Of a stretch of 64,000 nucleotides of DNA, positions 50,869 to 61,600 are shown piece by piece (within the stretch, counting starts at the first letter, position 1; each line of letters opens with the position of its first letter). Location of the stretch: positions 1 through 64,000 of the forward strand of contig JAPPJO010000017.1 in NCBI GenBank assembly GCA_028820325.1, given 5' to 3'. Source of the DNA: Gammaproteobacteria bacterium. Lineage in GTDB: Bacteria; Gemmatimonadota; Gemmatimonadetes; Longimicrobiales; Gaopeijiaceae. A model generated the notes under the pieces. It had not been told where the DNA came from, did not search any database, and was given only the letters and a program-made list of their open reading frames with translations. The position numbers and the translations under genes were made by a program.

Positions 50869-52569
50869 TCATCCGCCTCCTCGATAGCCCCACCCGCGAA
50901 CCACCACGCCGGGCCTGGCATCCGTGATCTCTCCCTCATCCAGAACAACCTCCCCGTTCACCACGACGTACTCTACGCCCGTGGAATACTGGTGGGGGTC
51001 CTGATAGGTGGCGTGGTCCATGATGGTTTCCGGATCGAAGACAACAACGTCGGCGTAGAGGCCCTCGGCCAGGGTCCCGCGATCCTCGACCCCGATGTTC
51101 TCGGCCGCCAGGGAGGTCGATTTGCGGATCGCCTCCTCCAGGCTGATCACACCCAGCTCGCGGACATACCGGCCCAGGATCCTGGCATAGGTGCCGTATG
51201 CCCTGGGATGAGGCAAGCCGGCGGCGAGAGGCCCGTCGGGCGCGGCCAGCCTGCCGTCAGTCCCGAACGCCACCCAGGGCTGACGCATGGCCAGGCGAAG
51301 GTCATTCTCGTCCGTGAGCAGGGAGACGAACCCCGCGCCCCCTTCCTGAATCATGTCCATGATCCCGTCCTTCGGATCCTTGCCGAGGTCGGCCGCGATC
51401 TCATCGAGCATCATTCCCTCGTATCGCAGGTAGTTCTCGTTTCCCTGCACGTCGACGATCCTGAAGTTGACGGCTCCGCCGGCGCCCAGATACTCGTTCT
51501 CCCACTCGGCCGTCGGCACGTCGAGTTCGCGCTTGATGCTGTCCCGAATGGCCGAATCCCCCATTCGCCGCTCGATATCCGCGACTCCGCCTTCGCGGGC
51601 CCAGGGGGGAAGCAGCGCGCGCAGGCCCGCGGCCCCCCAGACGTAGGGGTAGATGTCGGCGGCGATGTCGAGACCCTCCTCCCGCGCCCGGTTGATGCGG
51701 TCCACCACCTCGGCCATCCTGCCCCAGTTGGCGACGTATGCCGCCTTCAGGTGGGTGACGTTCGTCCTGATGCCGGACTCGCGGGCGATGTGAAAGACCT
51801 CGTCGAGCGATTCGAAGAGGGCGTCTCCCTCGCTGCGCTGATGGGTCTGGTAGACGCCGCCGTAGCGACCGGCCACCTGCGCCATCAGCACCAACTCCTC
51901 CGTAGTATTGAAGCGGTCCGGGGTGTACATGAGGGCGGAGAACACGCCCAGCGCGCCGTCCTCCATGGCCTCGGCCGTCAGTCTCTCCATCTCGAGCAGC
52001 TCTTCCGGGGTGGCGGGGCGGTCGTCCAGCCCCACGGCCAGCTCCCGGATGTTCGCGGTGCCGACGAACGACGCGAAGTTGATGGCCGCCGGGTTGGCGT
52101 CGAGCCGGTCGAAGAACTCGCCGAGCGTGCGCCAGTCCGGCTCGATGCCGAAGCGCTCGTAGGAGGCGGCCCGTTCGGCGACGTACCGGTCGTCGATGGG
52201 CGCGACCGAACGGCCTTCTCCCTCGATGTCCAGCGTGATTCCCTGGGTCACCTTGCTGGGCGTACGGGGATCGACCAGGAAGTACCAGGAAGAGTGGCTG
52301 TGCAGGTCGATGAAGCCGGGCGCCACCACGTGTCCGGTAGCGTCGATCACGCGCCCGGCTTCGGCGTCGGACAGATCCCCGACGGCGGCGATGCGTTGCC
52401 CCCGGATGCCGACGTCGCCCTCGAACGCCGGGCTGCCGGTCCCGTCCACGATCCGACCGTTTGTGATGAGTATGTCGTATGCGCCCGAAGCCCCGTCCTG
52501 ACGCTGACAGGCCGAAGGGAGTAGTGCCAGTGTGACCAGGAATGCCGCGTTCAGTTTGCCGGCTTGCAT
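50869..52569 (-). CDS. N-acyl-D-amino-acid deacylase-type amidohydrolase, lipoprotein
   Basis: A 566-residue amidohydrolase from ATG 52569; the signal ends in the lipobox LLPSAC. The start of the catalytic region is typical, with GRIVDGTGSPAFEGDVGIRG and VVAPGFIDLHSHSS (metal HxH), then THQRSEGDALFESLDEVFHIAR, NVTHLKAAY and the catalytic Asp in FGTDGRL; the end is NGEVVLDEGEITDARPGVVVRG. Such D-aminoacylases remove acyl groups from N-acyl-D-amino acids, as in modified peptides or cell-wall fragments. The envelope location fits processing of imported material. Operon partner of the following serine hydrolase. Confidence 0.88.
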   Translation of the reverse strand: MQAGKLNAAFLVTLALLPSACQRQDGASGAYDILITNGRIVDGTGSPAFEGDVGIRGQRIAAVGDLSDAEAGRVIDATGHVVAPGFIDLHSHSSWYFLVDPRTPSKVTQGITLDIEGEGRSVAPIDDRYVAERAASYERFGIEPDWRTLGEFFDRLDANPAAINFASFVGTANIRELAVGLDDRPATPEELLEMERLTAEAMEDGALGVFSALMYTPDRFNTTEELVLMAQVAGRYGGVYQTHQRSEGDALFESLDEVFHIARESGIRTNVTHLKAAYVANWGRMAEVVDRINRAREEGLDIAADIYPYVWGAAGLRALLPPWAREGGVADIERRMGDSAIRDSIKRELDVPTAEWENEYLGAGGAVNFRIVDVQGNENYLRYEGMMLDEIAADLGKDPKDGIMDMIQEGGAGFVSLLTDENDLRLAMRQPWVAFGTDGRLAAPDGPLAAGLPHPRAYGTYARILGRYVRELGVISLEEAIRKSTSLAAENIGVEDRGTLAEGLYADVVVFDPETIMDHATYQDPHQYSTGVEYVVVNGEVVLDEGEITDARPGVVVRGWGYRGGG

Positions 52570-52649
52570 CTCTATTCCTCCATATCCTGTGTTGGGTGCT
52601 CGAAACACGGTTGTCCCGTCCCGTCGTCCTCTCCGTGGCGGGCTTCCTC

Positions 52650-54017
52650 CTACAACGCCACGTGACCGATCCCGTCCTGGTAGCTCATGCGCGTACCGTA
52701 CGGCTCCGACAACCGGGCAAGGCTATCCACTATCGCCTCTCCCTCCTCCGCAGTTGCCATGATCGGGGTGCCACGCCAGTGGCGGGGCTCATGTTGTCCC
52801 ATGACGACGGGGTAGAGCTTGATGTCGGTGACCTCGCTTCCATCCTCGAACGTGATGTACGGAACCACCGTCTCCCAATAGCGGTTGTCGACCACCATGT
52901 CGGCGAAGGCGTAGTCGAAAGCGAGTGACGGATCGAGCGTGTCGCGATCCAGGTTGCTGGCCACGAACTCCTCGGCCCCGATCTGGTTCACGGTCTCGTA
53001 CTGGAATACGCCGTTGGCCAGGCTGTAGAAGATCGGTTTGCCGCGGTACATCTCGAGACCGCGGAGAATGTGCGGTCCGGTTCCGAAGAAGGCATCTGCC
53101 CCCGCGTCGATGCATGCGCGCGCAAACGTCACCAGGAAGCGGGCCGGCACCTCCCGGTCCCGGTAGCCCTCGTGGGCGTGAATCGAAACGATTACGACCT
53201 TCGAGTTCCGGCGGGCGATCCCGACGGCTTCGGTGATCCGCTCCAGATCCTCGGCGTTGGGCTCGCTGAAGATGTCGTTGGCGTCACCGCGCGTGAAACG
53301 GTTCCCCATGAAGTCGAGTGCGTCCGCAGCCGACTCGGCGTTTTCGTTACCGGTTGCCTCGGCGACCGCCTGGCCGACCTCGCGCAGCTGATCGAACTGT
53401 TCCGACTCGAGCTGATAACTCCGGCTCCAGCGGAGCGGATTGAGCCCTGGTCGTCCCTTGGCGTGCGGCGTCGTGTAGGCGGCCATGCTCCAGGAGGCGA
53501 ACGTGGAGGCGCAGCTCACCTGGCCTACCCGTCCCCGGGGGCTGTCGAAATAGCCGGGCTTTGAAGCATACTGCATGTCCTGCCCGGAGCCGGCGTGCCT
53601 GAGCCCCGCGCGCTCGACGTTCCTGATGGTCTCCAGGACGCCCTCCTCTCCGTAGTCGGCCGTGTGGTTGTTGGCCATCCCGAGAAGATCGATTCCCATC
53701 CACGCAAGCTCCTCGCCGCCCCAGGGCTCGCAGATGATCGTCCCGTCCTGTCCCTTCCCCATCGGGTATCCGATGCGGTGGTCCATGATGTTCATCTCGC
53801 AGTTGGCCCAGGCGCAGTCGGCGCTCCGGAGCAGCTCGACCAGCTCCAGCAGACGGGGATCCCGCTGGTTGCTGATGCGGCGGGTCATGATGATGTCACC
53901 CAGCGCGGCGAGCGTCAGCTTGTCCGGTATCTCCCAGAGACCGCCCGGGACGAGGGGCGAGGCCCCCACGGCGGCCGCCGCGCGGCCCATCCCGCCCACG
54001 AATTCTCTCCTCTTCAT
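52650..54017 (-). CDS. CapA-family metallophosphatase-like protein
   Basis: A 455-residue protein of the CapA/poly-gamma-glutamate synthesis group. Marks: LTLAALGDIIMTRRI at the first strand, WANCEMNI, LLGMANNHTADYGEEGVLETIRNVERAG, VVIVSIHAHEGY and GADAFFGTGPHILRGLEMYRGKPIFYSLANGVF. The N-terminus MKRREFVGG with an Ala-rich stretch suggests Tat export. The fold is a calcineurin-like phosphoesterase; CapA itself acts in capsule polymer export, but stand-alone members have unknown roles. ATG 54017 lies 34 nt after the propeller gene. No capB or capC is nearby, so polyglutamate synthesis is not implied. Confidence 0.87.
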   Translation of the reverse strand: MKRREFVGGMGRAAAAVGASPLVPGGLWEIPDKLTLAALGDIIMTRRISNQRDPRLLELVELLRSADCAWANCEMNIMDHRIGYPMGKGQDGTIICEPWGGEELAWMGIDLLGMANNHTADYGEEGVLETIRNVERAGLRHAGSGQDMQYASKPGYFDSPRGRVGQVSCASTFASWSMAAYTTPHAKGRPGLNPLRWSRSYQLESEQFDQLREVGQAVAEATGNENAESAADALDFMGNRFTRGDANDIFSEPNAEDLERITEAVGIARRNSKVVIVSIHAHEGYRDREVPARFLVTFARACIDAGADAFFGTGPHILRGLEMYRGKPIFYSLANGVFQYETVNQIGAEEFVASNLDRDTLDPSLAFDYAFADMVVDNRYWETVVPYITFEDGSEVTDIKLYPVVMGQHEPRHWRGTPIMATAEEGEAIVDSLARLSEPYGTRMSYQDGIGHVAL

Positions 54018-54051
54018 CCGATCGCTCCCTTCGAGCTGCAGGTATCCCCGG

Positions 54052-57000
54052 TTACGGGACTATGCCCGGCACGCCTCGCCGCTTCGCCAGAGCGATGAGC
54101 GAGGGCAGGTCGTTCTCCATGAGGCGCTCCAGGTCCGAGAGCACCCCGGTGAGCTCGCGGTCCAGATCTTCGTACCGCTCGTACGCCGCGTCCGTGGGTC
54201 GGGCATCGGCGCTGAGAATCGTGTTCATGAGGAAAATGAGCTGGTTGTCGAGTTTCGTGCCGAAGTTGATGGCATCCTCCGCAGCCTCGAGTCTCGTCTC
54301 CCTCAGCGATTCTTCGACGCGGGTCAGCCCGGCCAGCAATGGCTCGGCTACGCGGGAGATCTCCTCTCCGACGCCCCTCGCCGCTGCGCGCTGCTCCAAC
54401 TCCTCGATCCGGCTCCGGGCGGCGTGGATTCGGCCGATGCTCCGGTGTGTCTGGGTCGCCCGGTCCCGAATCCTGATCGCCAGCTCGAACTGCTCGACGA
54501 ACTCGGCATCGGTCGTGGCCACCCGTGGATCCCGGAGCACCCGGAAGGACCGGGTCTGGTCGCGATCTCCCACCCGCATGCGCACCCTGTACGTCCCCGG
54601 AACCGCCCTGGGACCATCGGTTGCCCCCCAGATCACCAGCCCTCCGATGAGCTCGGGACCGGGATACCTGAGGTCCCACACCCATCGGTGCATGCCCGGA
54701 TCCGTCCCGAGCGCGCCATCCTCCCCGTCGCTCGAGGCCGTCCGAATCACTCTGCCCGCCGAGTCGAGGACATCGAGCGTCAACTCGCCGCTGAGGGGCT
54801 CGCCCAGGTGATAGTGGACCACAGCGGCGTCCGGCGGGTTTTCGCCCACTCGCGGGCCGGCGGCGCTCGTCCCGGCCACTCGATATGCGACCCGGGGCGG
54901 ATAGAGGTACGCCTCCGACGCGGCCACCTCGTCGGTGAGGTGATGCAGGGGCGTCAGATCGTCCAGAATCCAGAACGAACGGCCCTGCGTCGACACGGCC
55001 AGGTCCTGTTCGTGGACCGCGATGTCCGTGATCGGAGTGACGGGCAGGTTGAGTTGGAGGGGCTGCCAGCTTCCTCCGTCGTCGAACGAGACGTACATGC
55101 CGTACTCCGTGCCGGCGTAGAGCAGGCCGCGCCGACCGGGGTCCTCCCGCACCGCCCTCACGAAATGGTGCGGCGGAATGCCGTTCAGCCCGTCCGTCAG
55201 CAGGTCCCAGCTTTCGCCGTAGTCGTCGGTGCGGAAGATGTAGGGCCGGAAGTCGTCCTCGCGGTAGCGATGCACGGCGATGAACGCGCGGCCCGGGCCG
55301 TGGGCCGACAGCTCGACCATGTTCACCGTTCCCCATTCCGGCATCCCGCGAGGCGTGATGTCCTGCCAGCTCGCCCCTTCATCCCGCGAGATGTGCATCA
55401 GCCCGTCGTCCGTACCGGCCCACAGCAGGCCGGGCGCATGCGGCGACGCCTCGAAGGCGAAGACCGTCCCGTAGGTCTCCGAGGTCCAGTTATCGAAAGT
55501 GATCGGACCGCCGGAGTCACCCTGCTTCGTCTCGTCGTCCCGCGTCAGGTCCGGACTGATGATGGTCCAGCTCTGGCCCTCGTCTGTGGAGCGATGAACG
55601 AACTGGGACGTGTAGTAGAGGATGTCCGGATCGTGCGGCGAGAGCCGGATGGGGGCGTGCATCTGGTGGCGGTACTTGAAGTCGATGGCGGCCTTGCCCT
55701 CCCCGAGTTCGGGGTAGGTCATGATGCTGCGGGCCTCGCCGGTGGCGTGGTCGTAGCGCGTGATGGCGGCCTCGTTGTTGCCCGCGAAGACGATGTTCGG
55801 ATTGTCGGGACGCACCGCGATATGGCCCTGCTCGCCACCTCCGACGGCATAGGAGTGCTCCGAGACGCCGCCGAGCTTCCGGCTCGGGATCGATATGGTC
55901 GTGTTGTCCTGCTGCCCCGCGTACAACCGGTAAGGGAACTGGTTGTCGAGGCTGACCCGGTACAGTTCGGCCGTCGGCTGATTCGCCTGCGTGGACCACG
56001 AGACCCCGCCGTTGAAGGTGACGGTGGCGCCTCCGTCGTTCCCCAGGACCATGATGCGGGGATCCCGCGGATTGATCCAGAGATCGTGGTTGTCCGCGTG
56101 AGGCACCGTGAGTCGCTCGAAACTCACTCCGCCGTCGACCGACCTGAAGAACCCGACGTTGAGTGCATAGATCGCGTTCTCGTCCACCGGGTCGGCGCGG
56201 ATGTGCATGTAGTAGTACGCCCGCGACCGGATGCGCCGGTCGGTGTTGATGAGGCGGAAGCTCTCGCCCCCGTCGTCAGACCGGAACAGGCCCCCGTCGT
56301 GCGCTTCCACGATGGCCCACACCCGGTCCGGGTTCGCCGGCGAGATGGTCACCCCGATACGGCCCTTGATCCCTTGCGGCAGGCCTTCGGTCAACTCCTC
56401 CCAGGTGTCCCCGCCGTCCATGCTGCGAAAAAGGCCGCTGCCCTCTCCGCCGCTGCTCAGCGTCCACGGCTTCCGCACCGCCTCCCACATCGTCGCATAG
56501 AGGATCCCGGGGTCGGAGGGATGCATCGCCAGGTCGGCCGCTCCGACCTCCTCGCTCACGAACAGCACCCGCTCCCACGTGTTCCCTCCATCAGCGGAGC
56601 GGTATACACCCCGCTCGGGATTCGGCCCGAAGGCGTGCCCGAAGACAGCCGCGTATACCAGGTCGGGATCGTCCGGGTGGACCCGGATCCGCCCGATCTG
56701 CCCCGCGTTACGCAGTCCCAGGTGTTGCCACGTCCGCCCCCCGTCGACCGACCCGTAGATGCCGTCGCCTGCCGACACGTTGTGGCGGATGCATACCTCC
56801 CCCATCCCCACATACAGGACATTCGGATCGGACGGCGCCAGCGCCATCCCGCCCACCGATGCGCTCCCGAAGTATCCGTCCGAGATGTTGCGCCAATTCT
56901 CGCCGGCGTCGTCCGTCCTCCAGACGCCGCCGCCCGTGGACCCCATGTAGAACGTCGTCGGCCTGTCCGGAATGCCGGCCACCGCGGACACGCGTCCGCC

Positions 57001-57183
57001 TCGATAGGGACCCACCAGACGGTACTCGAGGGCCCGGAAGAGCGATACGTCGTATCGGGGACGCGAAGCCTCGGCCTGCAGGTCGCTCTGAGAAGCCAGG
57101 GCCGCCGGCAACGCCAGCGAAGTGAGCCCGACCAGCGTGACGACGCCGAGAAGACGGGATGCCTCACTCATCCAGGATGCCAT
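54052..57183 (-). CDS. Large secreted BNR/sortilin-type propeller protein
   Basis: A 1043-residue exported protein (signal ending near LPAALASQ). Most of it is BNR/VPS10-type blades: repeats of SxDGGxTW (SVDGGRTW, SADGGNTW, SMDGGDTW, SDDGGESF, STDEGQSW, FDDGGSW) in one or two propellers up to about residue 700. A beta-sandwich and an alpha-helical tail follow. Often annotated glycosyl hydrolase, but no catalytic residues are evident; a binding or peptide-processing role is as likely. It sits directly after SusD, and a paralogue lies upstream of SusC. ATG 57183 or the ATG four codons later may be used. Confidence 0.87.
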   Translation of the reverse strand: MASWMSEASRLLGVVTLVGLTSLALPAALASQSDLQAEASRPRYDVSLFRALEYRLVGPYRGGRVSAVAGIPDRPTTFYMGSTGGGVWRTDDAGENWRNISDGYFGSASVGGMALAPSDPNVLYVGMGEVCIRHNVSAGDGIYGSVDGGRTWQHLGLRNAGQIGRIRVHPDDPDLVYAAVFGHAFGPNPERGVYRSADGGNTWERVLFVSEEVGAADLAMHPSDPGILYATMWEAVRKPWTLSSGGEGSGLFRSMDGGDTWEELTEGLPQGIKGRIGVTISPANPDRVWAIVEAHDGGLFRSDDGGESFRLINTDRRIRSRAYYYMHIRADPVDENAIYALNVGFFRSVDGGVSFERLTVPHADNHDLWINPRDPRIMVLGNDGGATVTFNGGVSWSTQANQPTAELYRVSLDNQFPYRLYAGQQDNTTISIPSRKLGGVSEHSYAVGGGEQGHIAVRPDNPNIVFAGNNEAAITRYDHATGEARSIMTYPELGEGKAAIDFKYRHQMHAPIRLSPHDPDILYYTSQFVHRSTDEGQSWTIISPDLTRDDETKQGDSGGPITFDNWTSETYGTVFAFEASPHAPGLLWAGTDDGLMHISRDEGASWQDITPRGMPEWGTVNMVELSAHGPGRAFIAVHRYREDDFRPYIFRTDDYGESWDLLTDGLNGIPPHHFVRAVREDPGRRGLLYAGTEYGMYVSFDDGGSWQPLQLNLPVTPITDIAVHEQDLAVSTQGRSFWILDDLTPLHHLTDEVAASEAYLYPPRVAYRVAGTSAAGPRVGENPPDAAVVHYHLGEPLSGELTLDVLDSAGRVIRTASSDGEDGALGTDPGMHRWVWDLRYPGPELIGGLVIWGATDGPRAVPGTYRVRMRVGDRDQTRSFRVLRDPRVATTDAEFVEQFELAIRIRDRATQTHRSIGRIHAARSRIEELEQRAAARGVGEEISRVAEPLLAGLTRVEESLRETRLEAAEDAINFGTKLDNQLIFLMNTILSADARPTDAAYERYEDLDRELTGVLSDLERLMENDLPSLIALAKRRGVPGIVP

Positions 57184-57255
57184 TGCATTCTCTTGGGCGT
57201 CTCCCAGCCCCCGTCGATGCCTTGATGCCCTCCGATCAGAACGGCCCGCTACGCC

Positions 57256-58599
57256 TCAGCCGACGTTCGGATTGGATTCGCGTTCGATCTGCGTTATCGG
57301 GAAGAACACACCCGGCGTGTTGTAGGCTTCGGAGGTCGTCTGCCACAGGTTGGCCGGGTCTCCGTAGCGGTAGAGATCCCCCAAGCGCCGCCCCTGGAAG
57401 AAGAGGTTCACGAAGCGCGTGTGTTTGAGCAGGTCCGCCGTGCTCGCGGAGTACATGCCCGGGTCGAAGGGAGTCAGTCCGGGGGTCATCGCGCGCACAT
57501 GGTTGATATGCGTCACGGCGCCAGTCTGGTCGCCCGACGCGAGAGCAGCCTCGGCCAGGATCAGGTGCATCTCCCGCGCCGACACGACGGTCAGAGAGCC
57601 CACATCCCGCGTCTCGGTCCAGTTGAAGATCAGGTCGGCAAGCACGGGATCCGGCATCTCGTCGATGATGTCGTTGAGGATGACGTCCACCGGCTTGCTC
57701 GAGCCGCGACCCGGGTAGGTGGCGAGATCGTCGTCGAACCGAAGCTCCTGCCGGTTGTTGATCTGTCCTCCGACGTAACTCGTAACCGTCGTCGCGCTAT
57801 AGGCGAACTCATACTTCCAGTCGGAACCGCCGACCAGAGCTAGCACGGCCGCTGCATCGGAGTTTGCGCCGGAGTCGTTCACCCACGGGTCGGACGGGGC
57901 CATGCCTGGAGGATTCAGCTTGTGCCACACGGCCGCGGCGAACCTCGCGCGCGCCCGCTGCGCGAGCAGCTGGAGCTCAAGGTCGCCGGCTCCCTCGGAC
58001 CGGGCGATCGCCAAGCCGTTGGTAAGGTATTCGATGGCCGTCGTGTACATCTGGCTCATGTTGTCCGCGCCGATCGGGGCCGCCGCTTCCGCTCGGTCGG
58101 ACAGGACGAAGTCGTCCCAGCTGTCTCCGATCAGGGTGTAGACGATCCCGCCGTAGAGGTAGGCCCGGGCGAGGTCGGTCGCATCGAGCAACTCCCCGGC
58201 CGACTGGAACCCCTCGAGTTTGCCAATCGTCTCGTCCGCGAGCCAACGGGCCTGCCCAAATGAGATCCAGGCCGCGTCCACGAACTCGTTCAGGGGGTCG
58301 CTGATCGTCCCCTGGTCCAGTTTGAGCCATCCCTGCCGGGAACCGATCCAGCGCACTTCGTCCGTGGCCGTGGAGGTGAGAGCCAACATCCTCGACCATG
58401 ACTGGGCCACGGACGAGAGCGTGCCGTTTACAAGTGCCGATGCCGCCGACGGAACCTCCAGGTCGTCGGCATTCACGTTGTTGGGGTTTTCCACGTCGAA
58501 GAGCCCCGTGCAGCCGGCCGGCCCTAGGACCAGCAATGCGAAGAGAAAGGAGCCTCGACCAAGGGGCCGCCACCGCAGTGCATTCAAGTGCCGCTTCAT
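57256..58599 (-). CDS. SusD/RagB-family nutrient-binding lipoprotein
   Basis: A 447-residue outer-membrane lipoprotein (lipobox GPAGC, then TGLFDVENPNNV). SusD traits: the ENPNNVNADDLEVP segment, TPR-like helices (LARAYLYGGIVYTLIGDSW), a REMHLILAEAAL pattern near the C-terminus and an NLFFQGRRLGDLYRYGD segment close to the end. SusD proteins form the lid of the SusC channel and grip glycans or peptides. ATG 58599 has AGGAGGG 5 nt upstream. The SusC stop is 16 nt away, so the two are co-expressed. Confidence 0.9.
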   Translation of the reverse strand: MKRHLNALRWRPLGRGSFLFALLVLGPAGCTGLFDVENPNNVNADDLEVPSAASALVNGTLSSVAQSWSRMLALTSTATDEVRWIGSRQGWLKLDQGTISDPLNEFVDAAWISFGQARWLADETIGKLEGFQSAGELLDATDLARAYLYGGIVYTLIGDSWDDFVLSDRAEAAAPIGADNMSQMYTTAIEYLTNGLAIARSEGAGDLELQLLAQRARARFAAAVWHKLNPPGMAPSDPWVNDSGANSDAAAVLALVGGSDWKYEFAYSATTVTSYVGGQINNRQELRFDDDLATYPGRGSSKPVDVILNDIIDEMPDPVLADLIFNWTETRDVGSLTVVSAREMHLILAEAALASGDQTGAVTHINHVRAMTPGLTPFDPGMYSASTADLLKHTRFVNLFFQGRRLGDLYRYGDPANLWQTTSEAYNTPGVFFPITQIERESNPNVG

Positions 58600-58615
58600 C
58601 GTTCCCTCCTGTCTC

Positions 58616-61600
58616 CTAGAAGCCCGCGCGGAACCCGATGGCAAACCGCCGCTGCTGCGGTAAACCGTACATGTCCACGTTGAGCAGGAAGTTGCTCTCG
58701 AGCCCATCAATGCCGATCTCTCCGTATCCTCCACCACGGCCAGCGTTGTTCGCTTCCGGATCGACCCCGTAGTAGTCGGTCCACAGCAACAGGTTGCGAC
58801 CCGTGGCTGTGACGGCGAGGGTCTCCAGGCCGAGTCGGGACGCCAGCGACGAGGGGACGTCGTAGGTGAGGCTCAACTCTCGCAGCCGGATGTAGTCGGA
58901 CCTGTCGACCACGTTGAGGCCGCTTCGCGGCGACAGGCCAGTGATCGCGGTGGCCCACTCCATCGCGGCTTCGAGTCGCTGCTCGGCCGTGCTGGCCGGG
59001 TTGTTCATCGTGGCCTCGACCCGCGCAGACCGCGGGGTGTTGCGAGACCACGAGCCCTCTTCCCTGAATGCGTAGGTCAGGTTGTAGGTGTGCACATTGT
59101 ACGCGTACTCGAACAGCGTAGAGAACCTGAAGTCTCCGAGGAACGAGCCTCTGATGCCGAACGACCCCTGCCAGTCCGGAATGGGCTTGCCCTTGTAGTG
59201 ATCCAGGGGATCGCCGTCACCGTCCTCGTCCGCGAGGAGGGGATCAAGACCCAGGTCGTCGAGGTCGCGCGGCTCGGAGAGGTATCTCAGGTATTCTTCT
59301 CTCGTGTCGGGCTGGCCGTCGCCGTTCGAGTCGAACGGCACCATGCCCGAACCTACCTCCAGGAGCTGCGCTCCCAGGAACGCTCCCGGCGAGAACCCCT
59401 CGGCCAGGAAGTTCCGGTACCGGGGGTAGGAGCCTCCGACCTTGATCGGTGGAGCGCCGCCGAGGTCTTCGACCACTTCGTCCAGATACGCTCCGTTCAC
59501 GAAGGCGTCGAGCGAGAAGTTGGGCCTGTCGACGAGGTATGCCGCGATGCCGACGTCGAAGCCCTTCGCACTCAGCAGGCCGATGTTCACGAGCTGCGTA
59601 TTGATGAAGCCGCCGCTGACCGGAAACTGCCGGGCAACCAGCGCGTCCACCACCTCACGGTTCCAGTAGGTCACGTCGATGGAGGCCCGGTCGTTGAAGA
59701 AGCCCGCTTCGCCGCCGACCTCCCACTCTGTCGAGACCTCGGGATTGAGGTCCGGGTTGCCGAGATTGTCAGGCTGGAGCCCTGGTCCTTCCGCTGAAGG
59801 GAGGGGGGAGAAGGTCGTGAACTTGTCAAACGCGCCGGGTTGGAGACCTGACTTTCCTATGGCGGCCCTGAGGCGGAACGTCGAGAAGGTGGAGCTCTCC
59901 CAGGCGGATCTCTGGCTGGGTACGACGGACAGGCCCGCCTTCGGGTAGAAGGCCCGACCGGCTTCCTGGCCGAAAGCGCTGTGTTTGTCGAAGCGACCGC
60001 CTACTGTCGCGAAGACGAAGTCCTGATAGCCGAGCTGATTCTGGACGAACAGTCCCGCATTCACCTGCTCCAGGACCTGCTCGAACACGCCCTGATCCGA
60101 TGCGGCTCCGACCACGTCGAGTCCCGGTCCCGGAAAGACCTCACCGAAGGAGGAATGGATGCGCTCCTTGTTGATGAAGGCCTGTCCGCCGACCACCGTG
60201 TTCGAGGTCAGGTCGTTGTTGACCTGCCAGTCCCAGATTCCCTTGACGTCGGTCGTGAGTTGCCTTTGAACCCGATCGCTCACGGCCCGCCGGCCCTCGG
60301 TATCATTGCTCGTGAAATTGTCCACGTTCCACCCCAGGGGAACGAGGGTGGAGCCGAATTCGCTCGTGAAGTCGACGCCGAAGGTGCCGTCGAGGCTGAG
60401 GTCCCAGGCGTCACGCGACAGCGCATTCCACTGCGTCGACAACGAACCCGTGTAGTGTCGGACATTCTGCTGGGTCTGAATCTGGGAGGCCTCTCGCGAC
60501 GTGGCGAAGAACGTTGACGCCAGGGGATTGCCGGGACCGTCACAGATGCCGAAGCTCACGCGGTTCGAATCACCGCACGTTCCCTCGTTGGGGTTCGCGT
60601 CGTTGATGAGCCCGATTGGGCTGTAGAGCGTGTTGTTGTTCTGGGGGACCTCCATGCGCCGATCGGTGAAACTCGACGTGAGCCCGACGCTCAGCCCCTC
60701 GACGGGCAGGAGCTGAACGCTGGCAGAGGCCTGCGCCTTGCGATCGGTGTCGCGGGTCGGCCCCAGTTCGGTGAAGCCGAATGGACCATCCTGGAACCCG
60801 TAGGTACCCGAGAGGAAATAGGTCACCGCATCCGTGCCGCCCGACACCGACAGGTTGTTGTTCGTGTTCCAGCCGTTCTCCACGCCGAAGTGGTAGAACT
60901 CGGGAATGCTGTAGGGCTCGTAGGGCCGGATCGTGATTCCGTAGAAGCTGCTGAGGCGGGCCGCGTCCTCCGCTGACGCCGTCCAGCCCGAGAGCGGGTC
61001 GTAGGCCGCATCCATGTCGTAGTTGGAGGCGCCCAATTCGCTGGAAAGGGTCCAACGCGGCGCCCCGCTACGCCCCCTCTTGGTGAAGATCTGGATCACT
61101 CCGTTCGAGGCCTCCGTGCCGTAGAGCGTCGCCGCGGCGGCCCCCTTCAGAATCTCGACACGTTCGATCGACTCGATCTGGATGTCGTCCAGGCGTGAGG
61201 GCTGACCACCGCCGCCCGTGTCGATGTACGGAGAGTGGTATCCTCCACCCCTGTCCACTCGGACGCCATCGACGTACACGATCGGCTCGTTCGACTGGGA
61301 GAGAGAGGCGCTTCCCCGAATCCGGATTCGTGCGCCTTCGCCTGTCACCCCGCCTTCAGGCATGGCGATCACGCCGGGCTCGCGGCCCTGGAGGATCTCG
61401 GAGAAGGACAGGGTCGGCGCGTCCTCGAGCTCGGTGACGGAGATCGCTGCGACCGTGTTGCCCAGCTTGCGCCGCTCCGTCTGCTGCCCTGCGCCGGTGA
61501 CGACGATCTCATCCAGCTGCAGGGCCGTCTCTTCGAGATCGAAGGTCACCTGGACGGTCTCGCCCGACTCCACCTGGACGGTCTGGTCCACCCTGCGATA

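Noticed and set aside
52650-54017. Part of a poly-gamma-glutamate capsule system
   Set aside because: No CapB or CapC gene nearby; CapA-like proteins are common outside capsule loci.
53662-57225. Long plus-strand open frame (1187 codons) opposite CapA and the propeller
   Set aside because: Arg/Pro/His-rich shadow of two well-supported minus-strand genes.
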